Assembly: GCA_902728285.1 (NCBI GenBank)
Contig: CACVBU010000616.1
Span: forward strand, 1,861,309 to 1,925,308
Length of the DNA stretch: 64,000 nt
Source of the DNA: Clytia hemisphaerica
Taxonomy: Eukaryota; Cnidaria; Hydrozoa; Leptothecata; Clytiidae
Reading direction: 5' to 3'
Made by a program: the position numbers and the translations under genes. The notes under the pieces were generated by a model. That model worked only from the letters and a program-made list of their open reading frames with translations. It was not told the DNA's origin and made no database searches. Below are positions 11,103 to 23,400 of the stretch, in pieces (the stretch's first letter is position 1; every line of letters starts with the position of its first letter).

Positions 11103-14100
11103 ATGTCTGAAAAACAAAAAAAAAATTATAAAAAAACACCAGAACAACTTGAGATTTTACAATCATATTATGATCAAGGAATGACGAATTACCGAACGGA
11201 CAACTTGGAGGCGAGAAGTCTGTTATCAGAGGCAGTCATCAAGACTTCGTTATCTGAAAGTCAAGTGAAGGTATGTAGGAAGCTTGATTCTATCAAAACA
11301 AAATTCTTTCATCATGTCAAGTTTAAGTTCATTAGACTTTTAATTATCTTGATGCAGAATTGATTGACCGTACAGAAAATATATAACATGATATGCTATC
11401 AAAATATAACGCACAAATTAGCATTTGGGGATACCAAATTTTGAAAATTCATCACAGTCAGAGTCCTTTAATCTGTCTCTACACATTTCATTTACACATG
11501 AGAAAGATGACCTTCCAATGTCTATTTGCCTGATTTTGTAAAGGTTCTTACTGATTATCTGTTAATTAAATTTTGTATTACTGTTTTCTAGCATTGGATC
11601 GACAGCAAAAAGAAGAAACCAACTGAGAAAGTTAAGATCAGGACGAGGAAGGCTAGAGGTGTTGATATATTCAAATCAGAATACATGCAGGATGCCAAAA
11701 GTATAACATTACTAAATTGTCTTTTTATGTATTTGCAAATCGTACACGAGCTGCACGAGCTTTGGTTTTATTTAACATTAACTTTATATTTATTTTAGTA
11801 ACTGAATCCCAGACTAAGAAGCTGGATTAATTAGAGCTTATTCATATGATAAAATCTTTCGATGAGGGACACCCTCCCTCTCTCTCACCCCCCTCTCTCT
11901 CACTCTCCCTCTTTCCCTCCCTCTATCTATCCCTCCCTCTATCTCTCCCTCCAATTGACATTTAATAGTTAATACATTGTTCCATTGAGAATGAGAACTT
12001 TTGGTAATAATACTCTTTTCTCCTCTATTTTAGAAAATGAAGAAATGTATAACCCTAACGAAGCTCTCACTAGAGCTACCATCGAGTGGAATCTACTGTC
12101 GAGCGATGAAAAGGAAAATTATAATTCCCGTGCAGTTGATATCATACCTCCTAAGTTTGATGAACTTTCAGCCGAGGCTCAAAAGGTTAAAATTTCAATG
12201 ACGAGGAGGAAGATTATCGCGTTGGTATGTAACTGACCTAAATAATTTTTTGTATGATTTTAGATCAATCTTATCACAATAAGACTTCAAAGTCAAATGA
12301 CAAACTGTACATAGTCTGATGAAATGTAACAAATGTCATCCAATAATACTCAATTCTATGGAAAGCAATGATAAAATTGACTTGATTGCTTCATTTTAGC
12401 CTTAATAAAAAGCGTTAGAATTTCGTAAAACTTTGGAAGCTGTCTTTAAAATTGCTTTAATTTTGATTTCATATGGGGGTAGAGGTTTTTTTGGAAAAAG
12501 GAGGGGTATTCAATAAAGGAGGAGTAAATTTTAAAAGGGAGGGGTACAGACACCGTTGCACACTATAGGGATTGATAATTTCAAATTCAATGAACGGGGA
12601 GTAATTGCCGGGGGAATGGATCGAAGCCCTTCAATCTAGTAAATTTAGGCTGAAATATGGCTAGTTAGAGCCAAGCAAGGACTTTCCCTGTAAAGTCTAG
12701 ACTTTTTTCAAAAATAATTAACCGGGAGTCCTAAATCAGCTCTACTTAAATCCAAGTCTGGATCGATCTATAATTCTACATACAAGCTAGTGGAAAACAC
12801 TGCCAATATAAACCGGGTCTTAATGGTGCCAATTGTGCCAACACGTATATATGTGCATTGACCTCAGTTTAATAGCAAACTACTAAACTGAGGACTGAAA
12901 TGAGATTCGAATCGTGCCACCCATCAAGTCATACCAAAGTCCATGGCACACAGTTTCTGCCCCTTAGAATTAGGGAAGGCAAAAATGCCTTTAAATTTTA
13001 AAAGAATTTAAAATAAGGGGTTAGTTTTCATGAGCCCTTTGATACTTCAAAACCTTGAAGGGAGAATTCAGCTGATAGTTTTCAATTGTTAACTGGTTGA
13101 TCTATTTCCAATAGTTTCAAAACTCACTAATAGCAAGTTAGGAGTGAAAAAGCGTAGTGTACCCGTTTCCCTGCTGAAATTCTTTGTTTCATTTCAGTGC
13201 AAAGAAATGGAATCGTACGGAGTTGATCTCCTTGTGCTTGAGGCAGATAAAGAGCGCAGAGGCAAAAACATCACTGCATATGGCAGTGAAAAGGCATACG
13301 ATTTTTGGGACAATCATGACGATTTGGAATGGGAATTTTCTTGTTTTATGAATGGTTAGTGCCTTTTATTCCGGTCTTCGTGTATAGACAAAAAATCCAC
13401 CCTTGTTTAACTGATACCTTTCTCTTCCTTCACGGGAAAGTTCTTGCGTTTTTGACGTTTCTAATGGATCGCTAGGTTTATTTACTCTTATTGAAAAATA
13501 TAACAGTCAATCCAGGTTTATTATCAAACTCTTGTATTTTCAGGAGTATCAACAAAAGAAAATCGACCTCTTCTAAGTGAGCGAAAGGAAGTTGCAAACC
13601 TTCTTAACAGTAGATTCCGTAAGTCAATACTATATTTAATTGTATACAGTAATGTATGCTTTTAAATTTGCACCAAAATTAGTTTATATAGATGGCATTG
13701 AATGTTGTACATTTTCCGTTAGGCCAATCAATTCTGCATCTCAAAAATTTGAATATTGCAACCTAAATTTCATTGAAGAAGAAATAAATTTAACGAAAAA
13801 GAATATTTCAATTTTCAAGACTTCTATTGTTTTACACCTTTATCGGCAAATGGACTTCGGAATCTAAAAACAGATTTTCTGGAAATTTCACAATCTAAGT
13901 AAAACTTTTCGTCGGTTTTGACTCTTAATTTCACACACTTAAACCAGTTGAATTCCTTTTCAGGTTGCATGAAAATTGCCACAAGATCCACCGTACCGTA
14001 TAAGCAGATTTCGGAGGGGCTGTTCGAGGTGCGTGGTCTTCCCAATGGATTTTACTTCAAAAAACCCTCTGCCTGTGCCATCTGGGAACTGGATTTATTG

Positions 14101-15187
14101 AAGCAGCACATGGATGACATAACTTTCATGAAATGTAAGTGTATTCTTTGTGGTTGTTTTCAAGTTGCATATCTTCAGTTATTAAAGAACATGCATAAAA
14201 ATTACCAGGGAAGTTAAAACATTTACTGCTGGTAGGTTATGAAAATAAATCTATTTTAAAGTTTTTGTATGCTTTTCTTTTCATAAACCCGTTTTCATTT
14301 TATATAAATTTATTTTAAAGTTCCATTATTGAAGGTTACTGAAGGCATATAAATAGCAAATTGAACCTCGATTCGATTTTACCGCATACTTAAAAACTGA
14401 GATAAATGCATGCCCATAGTAATGGTATGACTAAAGAACTTAGAAAGCTCATTTTGAATTGCAAAGCACAGAATAATATTACTCATAAAGAATTCCAGCA
14501 TTACCAATGCATCTGCTACTAGTTTCTTTTTAAATAAATAAAGTCCTTGAATTCATTAGAAAAAACTATCGAATTAGCCTTACCCAATGTATTTTTATTT
14601 GTTTTCTAGGCCGACCTGCTAATGTATCATCAAACGTACCATCAAGTGATGCTACAGAAAATGTATCGTCAATTGTGTCGTCAATTGTGTCGTCAAATGT
14701 TTCGTCAAATGCTTCGTCAAATGAAAGAATATCAAACAACCACCAAGTACAGACCTCGGAATTAACATCGATAACTTTCGAGGTGTTGGATGAGACCTCG
14801 GAATCTAACTTTAACTTAGCTCCTGACTCAAACTTGAACAAGAGAAAAAGAAAATACAAAACCCGGAATAAACCCGAGGCAAAGAAAAATAAAGAAAATG
14901 AGTATCAGCAACAAGAACCCTTCGATGACTACTTTTTGAACTTGCTACCAGATGAACAAGTTCCGAACAATGGAGGGTGGAAAGTGACAAAGAAAGAACT
15001 TTTGGAAAAAGCCTCCAATGGAGATTATATGGTGGAGACAATCAATAAACATCGGGAAACCTCTGCTGGGATGGAGTATTTGGTCAGATGGGTCGGCTAT
15101 AAGAATGAAACTTGGGAAAAAGCTGAAAATATTCCAGTTGATGACATTGAGTACTATGGCAAGAGAACTAATTTCAATGGGAGCTAA
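11103..15187 (+). CDS. Putative nuclear protein: homeodomain-like + HMG-like + GTF2I-like + chromodomain
   Basis: Seven exons join with consistent phase: 11103-11270, 11592-11700, 12034-12224, 13198-13354, 13544-13618, 13964-14134 and 14610-15187, giving 1,449 nt and 482 residues from ATG 11103. Residues about 8-70 form a homeodomain-like fold (QLEILQSYYDQG helix 1, LLSEA helix 2, SQVKHWIDSKKKK helix 3), with Ser where Asn51 is usual. Residues about 80-130 resemble an HMG box (DIFKSEYMQ ... WNLLSSDEKENYNSRA). Residues about 218-292 match the GTF2I/TFII-I repeat (ERKEVANLLNSRF, STVPYKQ, EVRGLPNGFYFKKPSA, DDITF). A Ser-rich linker and basic KRKRKYKTRNK stretch (a nuclear localisation signal candidate) follow. 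The C-terminus is a chromodomain (YMVETINKHRETSAGMEYLV, RWVGY, TWE, NIP). The domains suggest a DNA-binding and methyl-histone-reading factor. A transposon-derived origin cannot be excluded. Confidence 0.8.
11869..11953 (+). repeat. CT-rich microsatellite in an intron
   Basis: About 85 bp of CCCTCCCTCTCTCTC-type pyrimidine tract with interspersed CTAT units, lying in the intron between the exons ending at 11700 and starting at 12034. Confidence 0.85.
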
Positions 15188-15355
15188 TTTTTGCGTATTT
15201 TTCTGTCTTTTTTTTCTCAAACAATTTTTAACATACCACGAACGATAAAAGAATTTTGACAAAAAAGGAGTTGTCAAGCGCAGAAATTAGGTCTTACTAG
15301 TAGATCTCTGCGAAATTGGTTCTCTTAGTATTTAGAAAAGTACCATTATAAGTTG

Positions 15356-15637
15356 GTTCACGATAAGTACGCACTCTTTTTCTTGTGCTTATAACTTTTG
15401 AAGCGATTTTTCAATCGTAAGAAGTTTGGTATCGTTGGAAAGATATTAGTGATTGCGAATATTTTAAATGAAGATTTCTTTTTACTTGGACCGTATCTTT
15501 TAGAAAATTATAGGGGATATCTTGGTAGGGAGGGTCTTTGCTGAGCAATCAAACTACCTTGGGGAAAAGTTGATCGGTTAAATCATGTCAAATATCTATG
15601 AATGCTGTTTGGAGGGTCTTTATAACTTATCGTGAAC
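15356..15637. mobile_element. MITE with GTTCACGATAAGT inverted termini
   Basis: GTTCACGATAAGT at 15356-15368 is the exact reverse complement of ACTTATCGTGAAC at 15625-15637. There is no coding potential inside. The internal TTTGGTATCGTTGGAAAG stretch is of a type often seen in invertebrate MITEs (recalled, not searched). Confidence 0.6.
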
Positions 15638-15836
15638 AGGCTTTTTTCGCGCCTTTACATTGTCTATTTCCAGATCTTTTGTCATAGACGATAACCAAAA
15701 TGATAATTGACACGCTATAGTTATATGAGCAAAGGCATGTGTTTTCAACCTTTTTTTTTTCCTGCGAGTACTTTAATGCAATCTTCTGGAATATTGTCAT
15801 TCTCCTAAGTTTAATTTTCTCTACAAATATATCCTG

Positions 15837-16163
15837 TCAAGATAAAAACAGCGAGAGGGTTGGATGCGAATTTAGCCTAGATAATTGTAACAATAACTTT
15901 CAGCCTGTAGTAGATTCATGCGCAATTTAGTCTGTAACTTTTTAGATTTTTTTCTCACAGACCCTCCAGTGGGAACATTGACGTCACTTTTAATTTTGAG
16001 GCTGTTGCAGTATTGATGCGCAAGCAGACAAAATTGGTGTATGCAAGTCACCCTAAGTGATGAAAAATCGTGCGGTGGGCTAGTATAGGGTAAATGACTT
16101 CGGACTTGAGGTCAATTGTCAAGGCTAACGTCGTGTCCAACCCTCTCGTTGATTTTTTCTTGA
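15837..16163. mobile_element. Foldback/MITE element with about 55-bp imperfect inverted repeats
   Basis: The left end (TCAAGATAAAAACAGCGAGA then GGGTTGGATGCGA...TTAGCCT) pairs with the right end (TTAGCCTTGACAATTG read inward on the other strand, ending GGGTTGGACACGACG and ...TTGATTTTTTCTTGA outward). The match extends over roughly 55 bp with several mismatches. No ORF. Confidence 0.65.
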
Positions 16164-16583
16164 TCTTTAATCACAACCCTGTAATACAATTGTCAATCAC
16201 TTCACAGAAAATTGATTTGATGATTAATGCCACGTAGGTGGTCAATATTTTATCAAAAAGACCGATTATGAAATTGACAATACAGTTTTTAACAATGTAA
16301 ACAATAAGATATATTTGTTAATTGCTTTTAATCATTTTATATTTACATGGCCGTACATGGATTATTAACCTTCTAGACTGGTCTTCACCTGGTCTCCGGC
16401 ACACGTGCCCTCGGTCAATATTTTCCTAGATAGACTTCTTTCCTTGTGTTTATTTTCATTTAACATGTACACTTAATTAAGCATATTTTTATACATAACA
16501 CTTTTTTGTTATTTTGAAAATATACATTTACTACTGTAATTAAATGATTCTGATTTCAATTTGTCTTTAATTTCTTAGAACTA

Positions 16584-17340
16584 CAGGGTGGACAAAAATA
16601 ATGTCACAAAACACTGTCCATAGAAAGTTTGAAAATACCAGCTTGTCTTTGTCTTCAAATTGCATTTTTAATGTTCAGTGACAATGTATTCCTGAAGTAT
16701 TTTTGTCATTTAAGGATACACTAGGTCTTTTGGAAGAATTTTGCTGAAAAAAATTGAAATAGGCATAATTATTGAACGGGGCACTAATTCAACAAAATGA
16801 AGTACCGTTTTGCTCCTCAGAAGGAGGGCGCTTCAGGAAAACATGAATTTCATTCTACGAAGTTTATTCAATTTGGCATGTTAACTCCACAAAGTTTTAT
16901 TGTACTTTTTGTAGAAAGCGTCACATCTATTGTTTTCGGCGTCATTTTGAAAAAATAACTACATCATCCTTTTGCTAAGTTCTTCTGCTATCCAATCATA
17001 TAAATCGTTTTAGCAAAAGAAAAAAGACTCAAAAAAGAATCTGTTTGGATAGTCTAAAGGTCTAAATGTACCCTTAAGAACCAAACCATTGTTCGTTGTT
17101 CTGTTTTGACGCCCTTGCAAGTTTAAATCTTTCTATTCTCAAGAATGGTTTTCAAAAATATCTTGAACAATGGATTTTTTACGTCATGCCAATTTTTATA
17201 TGCCATGCATTACACTGGGCAATCATGAAATGACGCGAAAAGGAAAAGAGAATCTCTACGTATATTAAATCTATAGCACCAATTGCTCTGTGAAGTGAAT
17301 TAGAAGAATTTTTCTTTGATTCTTTTTATTGTCCACCCTG
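16584..17340. mobile_element. Non-autonomous Tc1/mariner-like element, CAGGGTGGACAA termini, TA flanks
   Basis: The left end CAGGGTGGACAAAAATAA and the right end TTATTGTCCACCCTG are inverted repeats, with TA immediately outside both (16582-16583 and 17341-17342). The 757-bp interior contains no transposase ORF, so it is a deletion derivative or MITE. Confidence 0.75.
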
Positions 17341-17342
17341 TA

Positions 17343-19622
17343 CGTATATTTCACCGAACCTAAACTTTAAAATGTTTTGACAATTTACAAGTCAACAAAG
17401 AAATTGAGTCAATTTGAGTCAAGATAAACTAAAATCTATGAGTTTTGGTATGGAACCTTTTTGAATCAAGAAATGCATACTTGTTCCGAATACCCAATGT
17501 TTTGCTAATACAATAACAGTCGATGACCCTTTTCGCAGAAAAAAAAATAGTTTTTAGGTTATTTTTCTTAAAAAATTGATAATAACATCACCATCATGAA
17601 ATTTGGTAACCGAACCCTAAGAATGCCACTCCAGACATTTTTACCTGTAGATTGTCTATTTTCCCCCAAACCATACCAATACTTGAAATAATGGCAAACT
17701 TTTCCTAGGAGTTCACATTAGGCGAGACCAATTTAATTTGTTGTTCTACGGGCGCGACCGACCCAGCATTTTCTGCAAACGAAAAAATAATGATATTGAA
17801 TTGTGCAACAAATTCTTTTAAAAACTTTTGCACTAAGAATCTAGAGTCATGAATTCTATGTACGAAAGATTTTATTACAACTCCATCAAAGATAAATATT
17901 GAATTTTCGAACAAGATTATTTTGAAAATCTTATTCAAGCTTGATTACCTTCCTTGATTCATGAAAATCTTATTTTTATTAGATTCGGTTTGAATTCTTA
18001 AACCTATATTTTTTTTTAAAAGTTAAGAAGATACTTGATAAAAGATCTTTCTTCCAAAAAAGCGTGTAATCTTCTTCGTAAAACTTTTCTATTTCCTTTT
18101 AAAATTTTCGTTGCGATAATTTTCTGACGCAGAAATAATTATTGAGCTAACGGAAAATGCCACGATATTCTTTAATGGCAAATTTATTAATTGGGCTATT
18201 ATGAATAACAACCCGTGGAAAGAGCCATTACTAGACATAAAATAAAAAACTGAAAGTTGAAATTTTTTTCTTTCTATACATTAGAGTTTTTTTCCTAGCG
18301 TAAAATTAATTATAAAACTAAGGTAAACTCATCGGCAATAGAGACATTTTTCCGGTTTTTATGACTTAAATTCAACTTTTGTATTTTTCAAACTTTCCAT
18401 AAGAGAAATCTAGCTGTTGAAAATCTTAAAACTCTTTGGATTGGCGAATGTAACATACTTTCATCGATGGAATTCCCTTATACTTTCAAACCAAGTACGG
18501 TCTGTCCGTTTTTATTTGGATAATCTTTGATGGTTCTTATGAAATTAGTTAGTTAAAGAAATGAGCAGAACAGTATTGTTAAAAAAACTCGCAATTCCAT
18601 TTTTTAAAGACAAAAGACATTTACGGATTTTTAAGCGCTTTGAGAGTTGTAGTTGTAACTTAACTTACGATTTGTTTTATTAACCTCTGTTTATGAGACT
18701 TGAGTGAAAGTGATCAGTTTTTTAAATGTTCATGACAAATTTTGCATGCGATTAAACGTTTGGCATCAAATTTCTGAATACTTTTTGACACTTTTAGCCC
18801 TTTTAGTTGTCAGATGAGAGAATCACTATTATATAAACTATTATATAAATACTTCTTGGTGTTATTTTACTTTCTTATTGTGAAACTTATAAAAAGCCCG
18901 AATCGTTTTAGATCTATGTGATATAAATTTCCAGCCAGGCCCGGGATCAAAGGATTCTCTATCATTCAAAATAAGATATTAATCCTGGGGACGAAGTTAC
19001 TTGAGAAGGGTAACTAATACAATGACGCACACAGGAAAAGTTAATTAGTTTTAAATTATAGAAAGTCAATTCTAAATGTTGGCGTGAGTCCATACCGTCA
19101 AGTCAAAATTTCTTGTGTTTTAGGATTCTCTAATCAGGAATCTGGCGTTAACTGCTGTTAACTGTCTTTCACACACATTCTAGCTAATTTATCGACTGAT
19201 ATTTTTAAAAGAATCGCTTTAGATTCTGAATTTTTCTTCGATGCCTGGCGAGGTGTTCCATTAATTTATTATTTGGGTACTATACCACTATATCTTCATA
19301 ACCGTGAGTTACACGATATTTCATTTTTGATCAAATCAGGAAAAGCTGACATTTCTTTTAAATTAGGTTTCTTGAAGGATCAAAGTAAAACTATACGTTT
19401 ATAAGATATTTGAGATAATGGGCAAAATTTATCACTTCAGGGCCGCCGAGAGAAAAGTTCGATATAATAAAAAGTTTGAGGAAACACATGTTCCAACAGG
19501 CGTTTTTCAGTTTCGACTGAACATGTTGGAGAACACTATAATAGTAACTATTCCTTATCAGCTATCTGCTATCTTTGTACAAAATTACCCTGAAAATAAA
19601 CTTTTTGGAAAAATGATCTGCA
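17343..19622. other. Long AT-rich non-coding stretch
   Basis: No exon with supported borders was seen. A short open frame at 19418-19681 (87 codons) runs into the satellite described next and has no recognisable domain, so it is not called as a gene. Confidence 0.4.
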
Positions 19623-19926
19623 AACCTCGACATTATAGATTACATAAAAGACAAAAACAAAGTAACGCAATTTGGGCATAAGGGATTGGTCACTGAGCTT
19701 TTAACCTCGACATTATATCTCGAAAGATTACGTCGAAGGCGAAAGCAAAGTAACGCAATTTGGGCATAAGGGATTGGTCACTGAGCTTTTAACCTCGACA
19801 TTATATCTCGAAAGATTACGTCGAAGGCGAAAGCAAAGTAACGCAATTTGGGCATAAGGGATTGGTCACTGAGCTTTTAACCTCGACATTATATCTCGAA
19901 AGATTACGTCGAAGGCGAAAGCAAAG
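19623..19926 (+). repeat. Satellite-like tandem repeat, 88-bp unit, about 3.5 copies
   Basis: Unit starts AACCTCGACATTATATCTCG and ends GGTCACTGAGCTTTT. Copies begin at 19623 (80 bp, degenerate first copy), 19703, 19791 and 19879 (partial, ending near 19926). The two complete inner copies are essentially identical, which indicates recent amplification. Confidence 0.95.
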
Positions 19927-20456
19927 CAAATTAAAAAGGGTTAGACGTTGCAGGTAGGGAGCTGGCAGCACGACTATAAAATTAAGACTTCAATACAAAA
20001 ATAACAAAAAGTATATTTGTCATGAATGAATTATTATTGAAATAATTGTATCAAAATTAATATATTATTTCTTTCACAAAAAAAGGTCAAAATTATATGA
20101 AAATAATAATTTCCCATGTTTAACTAATGCCACCTTTTAGTAAAGAAAAGTAAAAGAAATAAAAAATACCGCACACCCTGACCTGTATTCACTGACGCCA
20201 TCGCGGGCTTTTATTCGAAAGGAAATAAAAAGTAGTTAAGTTCCAGAGTTCCGACATTACAAGCTAAGCTTGAAAGAAAACCTAATTTTTTTGTCAATTA
20301 GGAGGCTAAAACTTTAAAATCTAACGGACTAATTCTAGATGATACCCTTGGTTGATGAATCTATAAAAATGTCAAATGTAAAAACAATCTAGATAATAAC
20401 ATATTTTTAAGGATTAAAAACAACTTTTTACATGAACATAAGTTGCAATATCAAGC

Positions 20457-23400
20457 CTAAATGTATAAACCATTAAAATCTGAATCCTCAATGTCGCTCC
20501 CACTCGAACATAAATCTTCTTCGTCCTCACTTGAACAATCACTGTCACTGTAAATACCGTCCATTTCATCGATACAAACATCCAAGTTACGATTAACATA
20601 TTCTGTCTGAAGCTCAATGTTCGTAACAGAATTAAATAATTGTTCTAATTCCTTTGTCAAGCTGTTAACAATGAATATTCTTTCTTGAAGTAAATATTTC
20701 AACCCAAAGGACGTTTGCTGCGAAGCACATTCAACAAGAAAATTTAACTGGTCTCTCCAATAGGACAACGTTGCTTTCATTTCTTCTTGAACTATAACGA
20801 TCTCCTCCTGTGCTCTTTGTTTTCTCAAATAGAATTGAACCAATGTTTTCACAACATTCGTAGGGATTGACGAGCTTCTTACCTAAGAAAGAGAGAGAAA
20901 GAGAGTAGAAAAAATTATTACTTTAATACAACTTCAATTACCCAATGAGCTACCCCTAATTGGCGCTTCTACTTGGAGCGCAATAAATCGTTGGTTGCAC
21001 TCTACAAGACACATAAACATTTTCAATTCTCTTTTGCTTTAGCATGTTTACAGAAAATTGAGTCATATCCTTTCTTCCAATGCATGAGTTCATAGGTAAT
21101 AAAAACTCGATGTCTATTTCGTGAAACAATTTTCTTTTTTCCGGTTAATTTTGTCATTGCACCCTTCGCATCATAAAACCAAAAACATTAAAAAAAAGAA
21201 ATTTCTTGGGAATATAATATCACCCACCTCATTGACGTTGGATACAAAGTTCACTTCATTATATATTGGAGCCTCTGTGTTGAGGGCATCTTTGTAATCT
21301 ATAGTTTTGAAATTTGGTGACATTTCCAATCTCATTGAATTGTATGAGGCAAGCAGGTTCTTGATTTCTTTACATACTTTATTTATCTGTTTGCTCAATC
21401 TCGTCGCGATCGCCGAACCATCTGAAGTGAGAGAAAATTAGAAGCGTAAGGAATAAAAATTTCTACTTGGATTTTTTATTCTTGGATTTTTTTAGGGAGA
21501 TGGATTTACTAAAAAGTTTTCGTAGAGGATATTTCTGAATATCTTAAGAAATTTTGAGTCCTTTTTGTTGCTGATATTATTTCCTCTTATTGATTGATAG
21601 ATCGTTTGAGCAGCCATTATTTCTAACCTTCTCTGCTTTGAAGTCAGAGTTTACCTTTTACAATTTCTTTTTGAGATTAGATTTCGATAATTTGTCTGAA
21701 AGCTGGAATTCTATTATATTTAGAATTATTAATAAATCTACTTTTAAAGGGGCACAGGATAAAAAACGTTAGGTGTTTAGTTGAAATTGAAACCGAATAT
21801 CTCCAGGCCATTATAAGTGACCGAATTTCAAAAGTTTTCCCTGTGTAGCACAACCATGGTGGGCCTACAAGTAAAATCTACTAATCTGATCTGTAGCCGG
21901 CGTAAATTGATGAAAATGTGTTTTCAGAATCGAACATACCTGCATATCGCTTCTTTAATGTTAAGAGCATCATTCTTTCAGAACATCTGCTATATAGTGT
22001 GGATGCTGTTTCGTTTGACTTCACACGCAAAATGTCATATGTTGACTTCGAAAGTCGCGATCTGTTGTTTTCCATCTCGTATTCACTTTATGAAGCTTTT
22101 CAAACGATGTCAAGTTTCGTTTCAGTCTAATGAATGAAATAACAACATAATTACACTCATTGGATCGAAAAATCTCGAAAATAATTTCTTTTATTTCGAG
22201 AAATCTATGTAATGTTAAAGGGATAATCACATGATTTTTTATATTTGGCCAATAGGCTCACTCCATGGCCCATTTTTTGACCCAATCATTTTCCTAAGCT
22301 GAGATATTGCGCTTTGAAAATAGCCGAAATAGTAGGACTCTCCTCTGAGATTAGGCTAAAACAGTATACTCGTGATGACAGTCCTAGCCCCTTATATCAG
22401 CTTTGGAAAATAACTGGGCCAAAAAATTTGGAGGTTTCTCTCAGAGCCATTGCTTGAATCTGTAGGCCAAATATCGAAAATCATCTGATTATCCCCTAAA
22501 GTTTGAAACTGAATTCAAGTCTGAAAGAGTAAAGCTCAACACATTTCGTTGGCTTGCCTTCCAATCATTTTCTTTTTTCAGCTTTCAGCGGGGTAAAGAC
22601 CAACGGGTAAACATATTCTTCGTTATTTAAGCAAGTTTTACCTGTTTGCCTTTCGTTGATGCGATGCAGCATCGCATACTTTTTCGCTCATTAAAACCAG
22701 TGCAGATTCTTTGTAAAAGTCTTTCAGTTTAAGGTAGTAGACTTGCTTCCAATCAGAAGGAGCTGAAAATATACACAAAGCAGTAATTACTCATTCAAAA
22801 AGATATTAACTCCACAATGCTAGTGAAAAGTTGGTCAAAGAACAGGAAAACAAATTTACAAGTTGTTAGTTGTCTTAGAGTAGTAGTCTTTGTGTTCAAG
22901 TATCGTACGTCTCAAATAAATTTATGGCTACTGCGGTAAAAAAAAAGAGAAATCCTCAACACCTCAATATATATTCAGAAATGTAAGTCGTCAGCAGAGT
23001 ACAGTCATTATCTTGTTGTCCGTAGTCGTTGTTACTTACAGACATTTGTCGGTTGTCATGTCAATTGTCATGTCAATCAAATGGGTCAGTTTTTCTAAAG
23101 AATAATAAAAAAGAGTTATTCTTCATTTTTGAAGCACTCCAGCACGTACAAAAATCGAAATATTTTAAATACATTTAAGTTCCCATAACTCAACCTTAAA
23201 GGAAGAAATTTTGCCAAAAAATTAATTTAGCGGTTGACCCAGTTTTTTCAGTACAGGAATTCAATATGGGGGATCGGCAAAAAAAATAATTTGGTAGGAT
23301 TTAACTGGCTTCAAATCCTACCACCACCATTCCACTCTGGCCCTTCGGGGCTTATACCTTATTGGTTCGACAGATTTCTACTTAGTCATTCCAGTACGAG

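Noticed and set aside
11800-11840. Short possible exon after a TTTTAG acceptor
   Set aside because: It runs into a stop (CTGGATTAATTAG) within a few codons and skipping it gives a perfect phase and an intact HMG-like domain.
12840-12990. Possible tRNA-like B-box on the minus strand (GATTCGAATC)
   Set aside because: No convincing A-box at the proper distance and no cloverleaf; too weak to call a tRNA or SINE.
20414-20617. Second open frame over the KDZ last exon
   Set aside because: It overlaps the exon that carries the acidic KDZ tail in the correct phase, so it is a shadow.
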